From Maribacter algarum (ex Zhang et al. 2020) (lineage in GTDB: Bacteria; Bacteroidota; Bacteroidia; Flavobacteriales; Flavobacteriaceae), in NCBI RefSeq assembly GCF_005885635.1, contig NZ_VATY01000007.1, positions 33,474-97,473 on the forward strand: DNA of 64,000 nt, written 5' to 3'. The first letter of the stretch is position 1. Each line of letters starts with the position of its first letter. Below the pieces are notes generated by a model. That model saw nothing but the letters and a program-made list of their open reading frames with translations. It did no database searches and was not told the DNA's origin. Positions 37,805 through 46,709 of this stretch are shown piece after piece. Both the position numbers and the translations under genes were made by a program.

Positions 37805-39910
37805 ATGAAAAATACTGTACAGCAATTTAAATATGTCGATTACCTTTGGAACGAAAGTAAAGCTGCTGCCCTTGGTGATAACCAGGTGGAACTGTTCTTA
37901 TACCGGTCAAATATACTTGGCGCAGACTTAAGAATAACAAACTACGGCGGTGGTAATACGAGTTGCAAAACCATTGAAAAAGATCCATTGACCAATGAAG
38001 AGGTGGAGGTAATGTGGATCAAAGGCTCTGGTGGTGATATAGGCACTTTGACAAAAGCGGGAATTGCTGGTCTTTATACGGATAGATTAAGAAATCTAAA
38101 AAATGTTTATGGCGGTTTGGAAGATGAAGATCGTATGGTAGGTCTTTTCAATCATTGCATTTATGATTTAGACAGCAAGGCTCCTTCCATAGATACACCG
38201 TTGCACGGATTACTTCCCTTTAAACATATTGATCATTTACATCCTGATGCACTGATTGCAGTTGCTGCCGCAAAAGATAGCCAAAGAGTGACTAAAGAAA
38301 TTTGGGGCGATACCATGGGATGGGTTCCGTGGCAGCGACCCGGTTTTGACTTGGGACTTCAATTGGAAAAATGCCTGAACGACAATCCCGGAATACGGGG
38401 AATCGTGTTGGGCAGTCACGGACTTTTCACTTGGGGCGATACTTCCTATGAATGCTACATGAACAGTCTGGAGGTCATTGAAATGGCTTCGGATTATATC
38501 GAAAATAAAGTCAAAGAAAACGGAAGTGTGTTTGGTGGGCAAAAAGTTCAAAGCCTTCCTGTTGAAGAACGTCGCGAAAAAGCCGCGCAGTTGATGCCGA
38601 TGTTACGAGGCCTTTGTTCTTCCGAAAACAGAATGATAGGCCACTTCAATGATAGTGATGTTGTACTTGAATATATCAACAGTAACGATTTGGACCGATT
38701 GGCGCCAATGGGTACGTCTTGCCCTGATCACTTTTTACGGACCAAAATCCAACCACTTGTATTGAATTTAGATACCAACGAAGACCTTTCAGATTCAAAA
38801 AAGGTCGTCGATAAATTGAAGCCGTCATTTGAGCAATACAAAAAAGAATACCAAGAATATTATGACACCCATAAAAGGGATAATAGTCCTGCAGTACGAG
38901 ATGCCAGTCCTGTAGTAATTATTTATCCTGGAGTGGGTATGTTCAGTTTTGCCAAAAACAAACAGACCACTCGAGTTGCGAATGAGTTTTATGTAAACGC
39001 CATTAATGTGATGCGCGGTGCTGAAGCTATCACAGAATATACTTCGCTACCAAGACAAGAAGCCTTCGATATTGAATATTGGCTTTTGGAAGAAGCCAAA
39101 TTACAGCGCATGCCCAAAGAAAAACCACTATCAAGAAAAGTGGCTTTAGTTACAGGTGCCGGAGGTGGTATTGGCAAAGCCATTGCAGATAAATTGGCCG
39201 AAGAAGGTGCCAACGTCATATTGACGGACATTGCTGAAGAAAGACTCAAGGAGGGTGTGGAAACATACGCAAGGGATACGGCCAGTTATGCTGTATGTGA
39301 TGTTACAAAAAGTGATTCTATCGCTGAGGCTTACAAAAAAGCATGTTTGGAATTCGGTGGGGTAGATATTGTGGTACATAGTGCCGGACTGGCAATTTCC
39401 AAACCACTCGAAGAAACTACAGAAAAAGATTGGGACATTCTTCAAAATGTATTGGTTAAAGGTCAGTTTGAACTTGCGAAACAAGCCGTTGCCATCATGC
39501 GAAAGCAAGGTCTTGGTGGCGACTTCATCAGTATCGCCAGTAAAAATGGATTGGTGTCCGGTCCAAATAATGTGGGGTACGGAACTTCGAAAGCTGCCCA
39601 ACAGCACATGGCCCGTTTATTAGCGGCGGAGTTGGGTGGTGATAAGATACGAGTAAATACTGTCAACCCTGACGGGGTAATTGTCGGTAGTAAAATTTGG
39701 GAAGGCGATTGGGCCGAAGGCCGCGCCAAAGCTTATGGAATATCAGTTGACGAACTACCTGCACATTATGCAAAACGTAATCTGTTAAACGAAATAATTT
39801 ATCCGGAAGATATTGCCAATGGGGTTTTTGCCTGCGTCGGCGTTTTGGATAAAACTACGGGAAATATAATCAATGTAGATGGTGGAATGGCCAACGCATT
39901 TGTACGATAG
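37805..39910 (+). CDS. rhaE: Bifunctional rhamnulose-1-phosphate aldolase / L-lactaldehyde dehydrogenase
   Basis: A 701-residue fusion. Residues 1-420 form a class II aldolase domain (LRITNYGGGNTSCKTIE, HPDALIAVAAAKDS, GSHGLFTWG with metal-binding His residues). Residues 440-701 form a short-chain dehydrogenase (VALVTGAGGGIGKAIA; VVHSAGLAISKPL; GYGTSKAAQQHMARLLAAEL; INVDGGMANAFVR). This arrangement is the RhaD/aldolase-dehydrogenase fusion of non-enteric bacteria. It cleaves L-rhamnulose 1-phosphate to DHAP and L-lactaldehyde and oxidises the latter to L-lactate. First gene of the rhamnose operon under operator I. A strong hairpin follows its stop. Confidence 0.92.
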   Translation: MKNTVQQFKYVDYLWNESKAAALGDNQVELFLYRSNILGADLRITNYGGGNTSCKTIEKDPLTNEEVEVMWIKGSGGDIGTLTKAGIAGLYTDRLRNLKNVYGGLEDEDRMVGLFNHCIYDLDSKAPSIDTPLHGLLPFKHIDHLHPDALIAVAAAKDSQRVTKEIWGDTMGWVPWQRPGFDLGLQLEKCLNDNPGIRGIVLGSHGLFTWGDTSYECYMNSLEVIEMASDYIENKVKENGSVFGGQKVQSLPVEERREKAAQLMPMLRGLCSSENRMIGHFNDSDVVLEYINSNDLDRLAPMGTSCPDHFLRTKIQPLVLNLDTNEDLSDSKKVVDKLKPSFEQYKKEYQEYYDTHKRDNSPAVRDASPVVIIYPGVGMFSFAKNKQTTRVANEFYVNAINVMRGAEAITEYTSLPRQEAFDIEYWLLEEAKLQRMPKEKPLSRKVALVTGAGGGIGKAIADKLAEEGANVILTDIAEERLKEGVETYARDTASYAVCDVTKSDSIAEAYKKACLEFGGVDIVVHSAGLAISKPLEETTEKDWDILQNVLVKGQFELAKQAVAIMRKQGLGGDFISIASKNGLVSGPNNVGYGTSKAAQQHMARLLAAELGGDKIRVNTVNPDGVIVGSKIWEGDWAEGRAKAYGISVDELPAHYAKRNLLNEIIYPEDIANGVFACVGVLDKTTGNIINVDGGMANAFVR

Positions 39911-39934
39911 ATTGTTAAGTTAGTTTTTTTAAGG

Positions 39935-39970
39935 CTTCCATGGGGTCCTAACCCCATGGAAGTTTATTTT
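39935..39970 (+). terminator. Intra-operon hairpin, terminator-like
   Basis: A perfect 12-bp stem (39935-39946 with 39951-39962, loop CCTA) is followed by TTTATTTT. It lies between rhaE and rhaI, so it probably lowers or separates downstream expression rather than ending the operon completely. Confidence 0.7.
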
Positions 39971-39993
39971 CAACTTTAATTTTAGAAAACCAT

Positions 39994-41274
39994 ATGAGAA
40001 TAGATAAAAGTCGACTTGACGATGCCAACAAGAAAGATGAAGCTCGACACAAGGATCACTTCGATTTTTTATCGAACCAATTGACCATGAAGGGTTGTGA
40101 TGTTGAGAGTATTCTAAAAAAACTATCTGATTTTCAGGTGGCTATACCGAGTTGGGCATTGGGTGCTGGAGGAACACGATTTGGACGTTTCGGATTTCAG
40201 GGTGAACCATCGAATTTAGAACAAAAAATAGATGATGTAGGCATTTTACATACACTTACGAAAACTGCTGGAGCAATCTCATTGCATATCCCTTGGGATG
40301 TTCCAAAAGATTACAGTGCGATTAAAGAGTTGGCAAACTCCCATGATATTATCTTTGACGCTGTTAATTCCAACACTTTTCAGGATCAAAAAAACGCAAA
40401 AGAGAGTTATCGTTTCGGATCGCTGAGTAACACCAATAGGTCAGTTCGCGAACAGGCAATTCAACATAATACCGAAGTCATACAAATTGGGGATAAACTA
40501 GGTTCTAAAAGTCTGACCATTTGGTTGGCGGACGGGTCTAATTTCCCAGGACAGAGTAACTTTCAGACTGCACTTCAACATACGGAAGATAGCCTGAAGG
40601 ATATCTACAAAACGCTTCCCAACGACTGGAAACTCTTTATCGAGTACAAACCCTACGAACCAAATTTCTATAGCACCGTAATTCAAGATTGGGGCACTTC
40701 TTTTATGCTCGCCAATGCTTGTGGTGATAAAGCATACACACTGGTGGATTTAGGGCACCATCTACCCAATACCAATATCGAGCAAATTGTTTCGACCTTG
40801 ATGTTAAAAGGGAAACTGGGTGGATTTCATTTCAATGACAGCAAATATGGCGATGATGATTCAACTGTGGGTAGCGTGAAACCATATTCCCTTTTTCTTA
40901 TTTTCAATGCCTTGGTTTATGGGATGGAGAACAATCCACAGAACCCATATCCGGCATGGATGATCGATGCGAGTCACAATATCAAGGATCCTTTGGAAGA
41001 TTTAATACAATCATTGGAAGCCATTCAAGAGGCATATGCCAAGGCCCTCCTAGTCGATCAAAAGTTACTGACCGGAGCGCAACAGAACCATGACGTGGTC
41101 AAATGCCAGGAGATTCTTCAAGATGCCTATCGAACTGATGTTAGGCCACTTCTTGAAAAAGCTAGACTAGAAAGTGGTGGGGCAATAAATCCCATCAACG
41201 CTTATCGGTCTTTACAGGTTCGGGAAAATCTAATCGATGAAAGAGGGACCGATTCCGTAGCATCCGGACTATAA
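39994..41274 (+). CDS. rhaI: L-rhamnose isomerase (RhaI type)
   Basis: A 426-residue TIM-barrel sugar isomerase similar to the Pseudomonas-type L-rhamnose isomerase. Metal-site segments are visible: KLFIEYKPYEP (Glu), TLVDLGHHLPNTN (Asp/His), GGFHFNDSKYGDDD (His and Asp pair) and AWMIDASHN. It converts L-rhamnose to L-rhamnulose in the cytoplasm. It is followed after 10 bp by the kinase gene. With RhaM it provides entry of rhamnose released by the GH78 modules. Confidence 0.9.
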   Translation: MRIDKSRLDDANKKDEARHKDHFDFLSNQLTMKGCDVESILKKLSDFQVAIPSWALGAGGTRFGRFGFQGEPSNLEQKIDDVGILHTLTKTAGAISLHIPWDVPKDYSAIKELANSHDIIFDAVNSNTFQDQKNAKESYRFGSLSNTNRSVREQAIQHNTEVIQIGDKLGSKSLTIWLADGSNFPGQSNFQTALQHTEDSLKDIYKTLPNDWKLFIEYKPYEPNFYSTVIQDWGTSFMLANACGDKAYTLVDLGHHLPNTNIEQIVSTLMLKGKLGGFHFNDSKYGDDDSTVGSVKPYSLFLIFNALVYGMENNPQNPYPAWMIDASHNIKDPLEDLIQSLEAIQEAYAKALLVDQKLLTGAQQNHDVVKCQEILQDAYRTDVRPLLEKARLESGGAINPINAYRSLQVRENLIDERGTDSVASGL

Positions 41275-41284
41275 TTGCATTATA

Positions 41285-42658
41285 ATGAAAACCAAGGTGA
41301 CGGCTGTATTCGATATTGGTAGGACGAACAAAAAGTTCTTTCTTTTTGATTCGGAATTTCAGGAGGTGCACCGTGAGTACGAACGGTTCGATGAAATCAC
41401 AGATGAAGATGGCTATCCGACCGAAAACCTAGCCGCTATAGAAAACTGGGCAAAAGAGGTTTTTGACAAAACTCTCGAGGTCTCGGAATATGAGATATCT
41501 GCATTGAATTTCTCCTGTTACGGGGCGAGTTTGGTGCATATCGACGAAAATGGCAAACCAGTGACACCTCTTTATAATTACATGAAACCCATAAAGGATG
41601 AGATTTACGATTCCTTCTATACCAAATATGGTCCTGAAAATGAAATTTCAAGAGCGACGGGATCTCCAAAATTGGGCATGTTAAATACGGGCATGCATAT
41701 ATATTGGCTCAAATATGCCAAGCCCGAAGTCTTTAAAAAAATAAAATATTCACTGCACCTTCCGCAATACCTCAGTTATTTGTTTACCGGAATTCCCGTA
41801 AGCGAATACACGAGTATAGGTTGCCATACCCTACTTTGGGATTATGAAAAGAAGGACTATCATTCATGGGTATATGAGGAAGGAATAGAGAAAAAATTAC
41901 CGCCTATTACCTCATCTAGAGAAACAACCCCAGTTAGTTATAAGGGCAAAACGATTCAGGTGGGTGCCGGTATTCACGATAGTTCTTCAGCCTTATTACC
42001 TTATATTAGAAGTATATCCAAACCATTTTTGCTGGTTTCCACGGGCACTTGGAGCATCTCCATTAACCCCTTCAACATAGGAATGCTTACATCGAAAGAT
42101 GTTGAGAACGACTCTCTTTTCAATATGCGAATCGATGGTAATCCTGTCAAGGTTTCCAGATTGTTCCTGGGCAATGAATACAAGCTTCAGGTCAAGGTTT
42201 TGTCCAAACACTTTAATGTTTTAGAGGACTATCATAAGAACGTGAAGTTTGATCAGGATACTTTTTTTGAAATCAATAAGGACTTCGTTCACATGTTCAA
42301 ATGGTCGAGTATTTCTTCAGATGATATGCCAGCGGATACCAAAATACCCTACACTAAGTTCGAACATGCCTATCACCAACTGATGCTTGAACTCGTCTTG
42401 CTACAAGAGAAAAGTATACGAGCGGCAATTGGAAATCAAAAAATTGAAAGACTTTATATTGATGGGGGCTTTAGTGACAATGAAATCTACATTCAACTAC
42501 TCTCCCAATATCTGGGAAATATGAAACTTAGCACAACAGATGCTTCCTTGGGTTCGGCCTTGGGGGCAGCAATAGTTATTTCGGATATAACCCTGGAACC
42601 AAAATTCCTGAAGAAAAACTACGCATTAAAAAAACATCGTACAGTTATCCTTAATTGA
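41285..42658 (+). CDS. rhaB: FGGY carbohydrate kinase, rhamnulokinase
   Basis: A 457-residue FGGY-family kinase: N-terminal phosphate-binding segment (VTAVFDIGRTNKKFFLFD), HDSSSALLPY in the sugar site, LVSTGTWSIS, and the C-terminal ATPase segment (LYIDGGFSDNEIYIQLLSQYL, ASLGSALGAAIV). The place between rhaI and lldD and the aldolase two genes upstream make rhamnulokinase the natural reading. Family members also act on xylulose and fuculose, so substrate is inferred from context. Confidence 0.85.
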   Translation: MKTKVTAVFDIGRTNKKFFLFDSEFQEVHREYERFDEITDEDGYPTENLAAIENWAKEVFDKTLEVSEYEISALNFSCYGASLVHIDENGKPVTPLYNYMKPIKDEIYDSFYTKYGPENEISRATGSPKLGMLNTGMHIYWLKYAKPEVFKKIKYSLHLPQYLSYLFTGIPVSEYTSIGCHTLLWDYEKKDYHSWVYEEGIEKKLPPITSSRETTPVSYKGKTIQVGAGIHDSSSALLPYIRSISKPFLLVSTGTWSISINPFNIGMLTSKDVENDSLFNMRIDGNPVKVSRLFLGNEYKLQVKVLSKHFNVLEDYHKNVKFDQDTFFEINKDFVHMFKWSSISSDDMPADTKIPYTKFEHAYHQLMLELVLLQEKSIRAAIGNQKIERLYIDGGFSDNEIYIQLLSQYLGNMKLSTTDASLGSALGAAIVISDITLEPKFLKKNYALKKHRTVILN

Positions 42659-42667
42659 ACTATTCAT

Positions 42668-43819
42668 ATGGCCCAGGAATTCAATACCGCTTATCCTTCA
42701 ATGGACGATTTGAGAAACAAAGCCATGCGTCGCATACCTAAATTTGCTTTTGAATATTTAGATGGTGGTTGCAACGAAGACGTCAATATTTCACGAAATA
42801 CTTCAGAGATACGAGAAGTGCAATTGCAACCAAGATATTTAAGGAATAGGGGTATTAATTCAACAAAGACCAAAGTTCTCGGGATGGAATACGATGCGCC
42901 TTTTGGCATCGCACCCGTAGGTTTGCAAGGCCTGATGTGGCCCAATTCCCCAGAGATTTTGGCAAAAGCTGCTTTTGCTCATAACATTCCTTTTATACTC
43001 AGTACCGTTACCACAATGAGCATCGAAAGAGCAAGTGAATTGACCGAGGGCAATGCCTGGTTTCAGTTGTACAACCCAGCAGAGGATGAATTACGTGATG
43101 ATATCATCAATCGAGCAGAGGCTGCGGGATGTCCTGTTCTGGTATTACTTTGTGATGTACCGACCTTTGGATATCGTCCCAGGGATATACGTAACGGTCT
43201 GGCATTGCCCCCCAAAATGTCTGTGACCAATATTCTACAAATTTTAGGCAAACCAACTTGGGCCTACAATACCTTGAAATATGGTCAGCCCACTTTTGAA
43301 ACTTTGAAACCTTACACACCGGAAGGACTCAATTTAAGACAGTTGGGGCAGTTTATGGACAAGACATTTTCCGGTCGTTTGAACGAAGAACGTATAAAAC
43401 CCATTCGTGATAAATGGAAAGGAAAATTAGTACTTAAAGGAGTGGCCTCTGAACAAGATACGCAAGATGCCATACGTATGGGGTTTGATGGTATTATCGT
43501 TTCTAATCATGGGGGTAGACAATTAGACGCTGCCCAATCCACTATAAATTCACTCTCGGAAATTACAGCGAAGTACAGCGACCAAATTGAAATAATGATG
43601 GACAGCGGACTGCGCTCAGGCCCCGACATCGCAAGAACTATGGCAAGTGGTGCTAAATTTACATTTATGGGCAGGTCTTTTCTATATGGATGCGGTGCCT
43701 TAGGAAATAAAGGTGGAGACCACACCATTTCGATGTTAAAAACACAGTTTAAGCAGGTAATGGACCAATTGTGCTGCGAACGCGTGGAAGATTTGCCAAA
43801 ACATCTTATAACCAATTAA
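42668..43819 (+). CDS. lldD: FMN-dependent alpha-hydroxy-acid (L-lactate) dehydrogenase
   Basis: A 383-residue protein of the LldD or glycolate-oxidase family: FAFEYLDGGCNEDVN at the N-terminus, PFGIAPVGLQGLMWP, WFQLYNPAEDE, LVLKGVASEQD with the catalytic Lys, IIVSNHGGRQLD with the catalytic His, and MMDSGLRSGPDIARTMASGA plus FMGRSFLYG for FMN binding. It oxidises L-lactate to pyruvate. Its location directly after rhaB completes the route from rhamnose through lactaldehyde and lactate to pyruvate. Confidence 0.88.
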   Translation: MAQEFNTAYPSMDDLRNKAMRRIPKFAFEYLDGGCNEDVNISRNTSEIREVQLQPRYLRNRGINSTKTKVLGMEYDAPFGIAPVGLQGLMWPNSPEILAKAAFAHNIPFILSTVTTMSIERASELTEGNAWFQLYNPAEDELRDDIINRAEAAGCPVLVLLCDVPTFGYRPRDIRNGLALPPKMSVTNILQILGKPTWAYNTLKYGQPTFETLKPYTPEGLNLRQLGQFMDKTFSGRLNEERIKPIRDKWKGKLVLKGVASEQDTQDAIRMGFDGIIVSNHGGRQLDAAQSTINSLSEITAKYSDQIEIMMDSGLRSGPDIARTMASGAKFTFMGRSFLYGCGALGNKGGDHTISMLKTQFKQVMDQLCCERVEDLPKHLITN

Positions 43820-43831
43820 AACCAACTTAAA

Positions 43832-45244
43832 ATGAGTCAACACAATATTGAGGAGGAAATTGAAGAAATCGTGGGCGGGGAATTTGAAAGAGAACCCGTT
43901 CCACAGTCGAAATTAAAAAGTTGGAAAAGCTTTTTGGGAATGTACGCGGGCGAGCATGCGGCAGGGACGGAATTTATGATTGGTCCTCTTTTCTTGACTG
44001 CCGGAGTCAGTGCGTTCGACTTAATTTTTGGGCTCTTACTGGGGAATCTTTTAGCAGTTTTAAGCTGGCGCTTTCTAACGGCAAAAATTGCGGTTGAAAA
44101 TAGATTGACCTTATACTACCAACTTGAAAAAATCTGTGGAAAAAAATTAGTTATAGGCTACAACCTTGCGAATGGAATTTTATTCTGTTTTCTGGCAGGA
44201 GCCATGATAACCGTTTCAGCTACGGCAGTAGGGATTCCTTTTGATATGGAGATGCCAAAACTTACCGATACGACTCCGAATGGTATGACTTGGGTCATCA
44301 TTGTTGTTATCGTTGGTGCCGTAATCTCATTAGTGGCGTCAAAAGGGTATGATACCGTTTCCAAGGCTGCCAATTGGATGTCACCAGTTATCGTCCTGGC
44401 ATTTTTAGCATGTGGCATTGTAGCCCTAAACCAATTAGGTGTAAAAAGTTTTGAAGACTTCTGGAACATTTGGGGAGAAGGTTCAGAACCATTTCCAGGA
44501 CAGATAAAATACACTTTTTGGCATGTATGCATTTGGTCATGGTTCGCTAATGCAGCAATGCATGTGGGCATGTCCGATTTATCTGTTTTCCGTTTTGCAA
44601 AAAAGGAAAGTTCTGGTTGGACGACAGCCGCTGGAATGTATGTAGGCCACTATATGGCTTGGATAGCCGCTGCCCTGCTCTATGCAGTATATCTCAAATC
44701 CCCTGAAGCACAGGCCTTTTTATCAAACGGGGAGGCACCGCCTGTAGCGCCCGGCCCCTTGGCCAATAATGCCATTGGCATTTTTGGAATTATTGCCGTG
44801 GTCTTAGCGGGATGGACAACGGCCAACCCGACCATCTATAGAGCAGGATTGGCCTTTCAGGCCATCATGCCCAAAGTATCTACTTTTTGGGTTACCATAA
44901 TAGCCGGTACGGTCGCGACCATAGCCGGATTATTTCCCGCATTTGCGATGAAACTTTTAGGATTTGTAGCCTTATACGGATTCATACTTGCACCTTTCGG
45001 AGCAATCATCGTTTTCGAACACTTCTTCCATAAACAAGCAGGAATCGTAAAAAATTATGCAGAAATGGCCAACCTGAAATTCAACAAGTCAGTATTTTTG
45101 GCTTGGGCCATCAGTTTTGGGCTGTTCTATTTTATATCGTTACAATTCGATGTTTTTCTTTCTTTTGTGACTTTACCAGCTTGGTTGTTATGTGGTGTTC
45201 TGTTTTTGGTTTTTAGTAAATCATTCCAGAAGAAAACCATTTAG
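43832..45244 (+). CDS. NCS1-type permease
   Basis: A 470-residue membrane protein with about 12 predicted hydrophobic segments and the cytosine-permease/NCS1 pattern (FLGMYAGEHAAGTEFMIGPLFLTAGVS at the first helices; ILFCFLAGAMITVSATAVGIPF; GIFGIIAVVLAGWTTANPTIYRAGLAF). NCS1 carriers usually move nucleobases, hydantoins or vitamins with Na+ or H+. Here it lies inside the rhamnose operon between lldD and a sulfatase, so it is a candidate inner-membrane carrier for rhamnose, lactate or an oligosaccharide-derived acid. No other sugar carrier of this locus is seen. Confidence 0.8.
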   Translation: MSQHNIEEEIEEIVGGEFEREPVPQSKLKSWKSFLGMYAGEHAAGTEFMIGPLFLTAGVSAFDLIFGLLLGNLLAVLSWRFLTAKIAVENRLTLYYQLEKICGKKLVIGYNLANGILFCFLAGAMITVSATAVGIPFDMEMPKLTDTTPNGMTWVIIVVIVGAVISLVASKGYDTVSKAANWMSPVIVLAFLACGIVALNQLGVKSFEDFWNIWGEGSEPFPGQIKYTFWHVCIWSWFANAAMHVGMSDLSVFRFAKKESSGWTTAAGMYVGHYMAWIAAALLYAVYLKSPEAQAFLSNGEAPPVAPGPLANNAIGIFGIIAVVLAGWTTANPTIYRAGLAFQAIMPKVSTFWVTIIAGTVATIAGLFPAFAMKLLGFVALYGFILAPFGAIIVFEHFFHKQAGIVKNYAEMANLKFNKSVFLAWAISFGLFYFISLQFDVFLSFVTLPAWLLCGVLFLVFSKSFQKKTI

Positions 45245-45279
45245 AAGGATTGAGATTTAATCGGCTCAATTTAAAAAAT

Positions 45280-46701
45280 ATGTACATGAATCCAAGACTT
45301 TTTTATTTCATAAGCATATTGATATTCTTCGGTTGTTCGGAAAAACGGAAGGATAAAATCACGACACCAAACATCGTTTATATTTATGTCGATCAACTCA
45401 GTGCGAATATGATGAGTTGCGCAGGTAATCAATGGCTAAAAACACCTGCCATGGATTATATCGCCGATAACGGCATGCGATTTACCAGAGCATATACGAC
45501 TAATCCGGTTTGTTCTCCTGCAAGGGTTAGTTTATTGACCGGGCGCTTTCCAGGGTATTTTACTGATGATCAGGGGGAAGAGGTTCGCGAGAACAGGGGT
45601 TCCATAAAAATACCTCAAGTATCTCAAGAGGTTCTGAATACTACACTTCCGTCCTATCTTAAAAAGGCGAATTACGGTTTGTATTATGGCGGGAAAGAAC
45701 ACCTGCCTGCCTCCTTATCGCCCTCAACTTTGGGTTTCACATACTTCAGTAAAAATGAAAGGCAAGAACTAGCGGCAGAGGCGGCGAAAATTATTAGAGC
45801 AGATCATGACAAACCTTATTTTATGATGGTCTCGCTAATCAACCCTCATGATATTTGTTATATGGCACTTCGAGAAAAGGCAACCAGCGAGCAGGACGCC
45901 AATATTCTCAAACGGGCTACAGTAGAGTTGACCACACTCGATAGTGCTATGAAAATACCCGAAGGTGTAAGCTCCGATGAATTTTTTAAATCCCACTGCC
46001 CTCCTCTTCCACCGAACTATGAACCGCAAATCGATGAACCGCAGGCAGTAAAAAAACTCATCAACCTTAGACCTTTTCGACAAAATGCGAGGGAGAATTT
46101 CACTGATGACCAATGGCGCCACCACCGTTATGCGTATCATCGATTAACAGAAGTGGTTGATGCGAAAATTCAAACCATTCTTGATGCCATTAAAGAAAGT
46201 GGGCAAGAAGAAAACACACTTATTCTTTTCTCAAGTGACCATGGGGATATGAGCGCAAGCCATCGTATGGAGCATAAATCGACCCTATATGAAGAGTCCG
46301 CAAATATTCCATTTATGGCGATGTGGAAAGGTCATATTCCGGCTGGAAAAGTAGATAGCGAAAATTTGGTTTCGAATGGACTAGACCTGCTTCCAACAAT
46401 CTGTGATTACGCTGGAATTATAGGTGTATCCGACCCACGGGGTAAAAGTTTACGACCTCTCCTGGAAGGCAATAAGGTAAACTGGCGGGAAACACTTGGT
46501 GTAGAAAGTGAAATAGGTAAAATGGTGATAAACAAAAACGGTTTAAAATACGTTCGGTACGACCTTGCAGGATTTGAAGAGCAGCTATTAGATTTGAAAG
46601 AAGATCCATTTGAAACTATACACTTTACCAATAATCCAAAGTACCGGCAGCCCCTAGATGAATTGCGAACGATTTATGAAATGGAATGGTTTTCTGAATA
46701 G
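45280..46701 (+). CDS. S1-type sulfatase
   Basis: A 473-residue lipoprotein. The start is ATG 45280 (MYMNPRLFYFISILIFFGCSEK), which gives a lipoprotein signal; the in-frame TTG at 45250 lies 5 bp after the permease stop and is less likely. The active-site signature is VCSPARVSLLTG, an intact CxPxR. Metal motifs are YIYVDQLSANMM (Asp/Gln variant of the usual DD) and FSSDHGDMSASH. Last gene of the rhamnose operon. It ends 8 bp before the converging Gfo/Idh/MocA gene. Confidence 0.88.
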   Translation: MYMNPRLFYFISILIFFGCSEKRKDKITTPNIVYIYVDQLSANMMSCAGNQWLKTPAMDYIADNGMRFTRAYTTNPVCSPARVSLLTGRFPGYFTDDQGEEVRENRGSIKIPQVSQEVLNTTLPSYLKKANYGLYYGGKEHLPASLSPSTLGFTYFSKNERQELAAEAAKIIRADHDKPYFMMVSLINPHDICYMALREKATSEQDANILKRATVELTTLDSAMKIPEGVSSDEFFKSHCPPLPPNYEPQIDEPQAVKKLINLRPFRQNARENFTDDQWRHHRYAYHRLTEVVDAKIQTILDAIKESGQEENTLILFSSDHGDMSASHRMEHKSTLYEESANIPFMAMWKGHIPAGKVDSENLVSNGLDLLPTICDYAGIIGVSDPRGKSLRPLLEGNKVNWRETLGVESEIGKMVINKNGLKYVRYDLAGFEEQLLDLKEDPFETIHFTNNPKYRQPLDELRTIYEMEWFSE

Positions 46702-46709
46702 TACCAGTA

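Noticed and set aside
37623..37805. N-terminal extension of the GntR regulator by 61 codons
   Set aside because: The frame is open, but it runs through operator/promoter I of the divergent rhamnose operon, and the helix-turn-helix domain begins right after the ATGs at 37622 and 37616.
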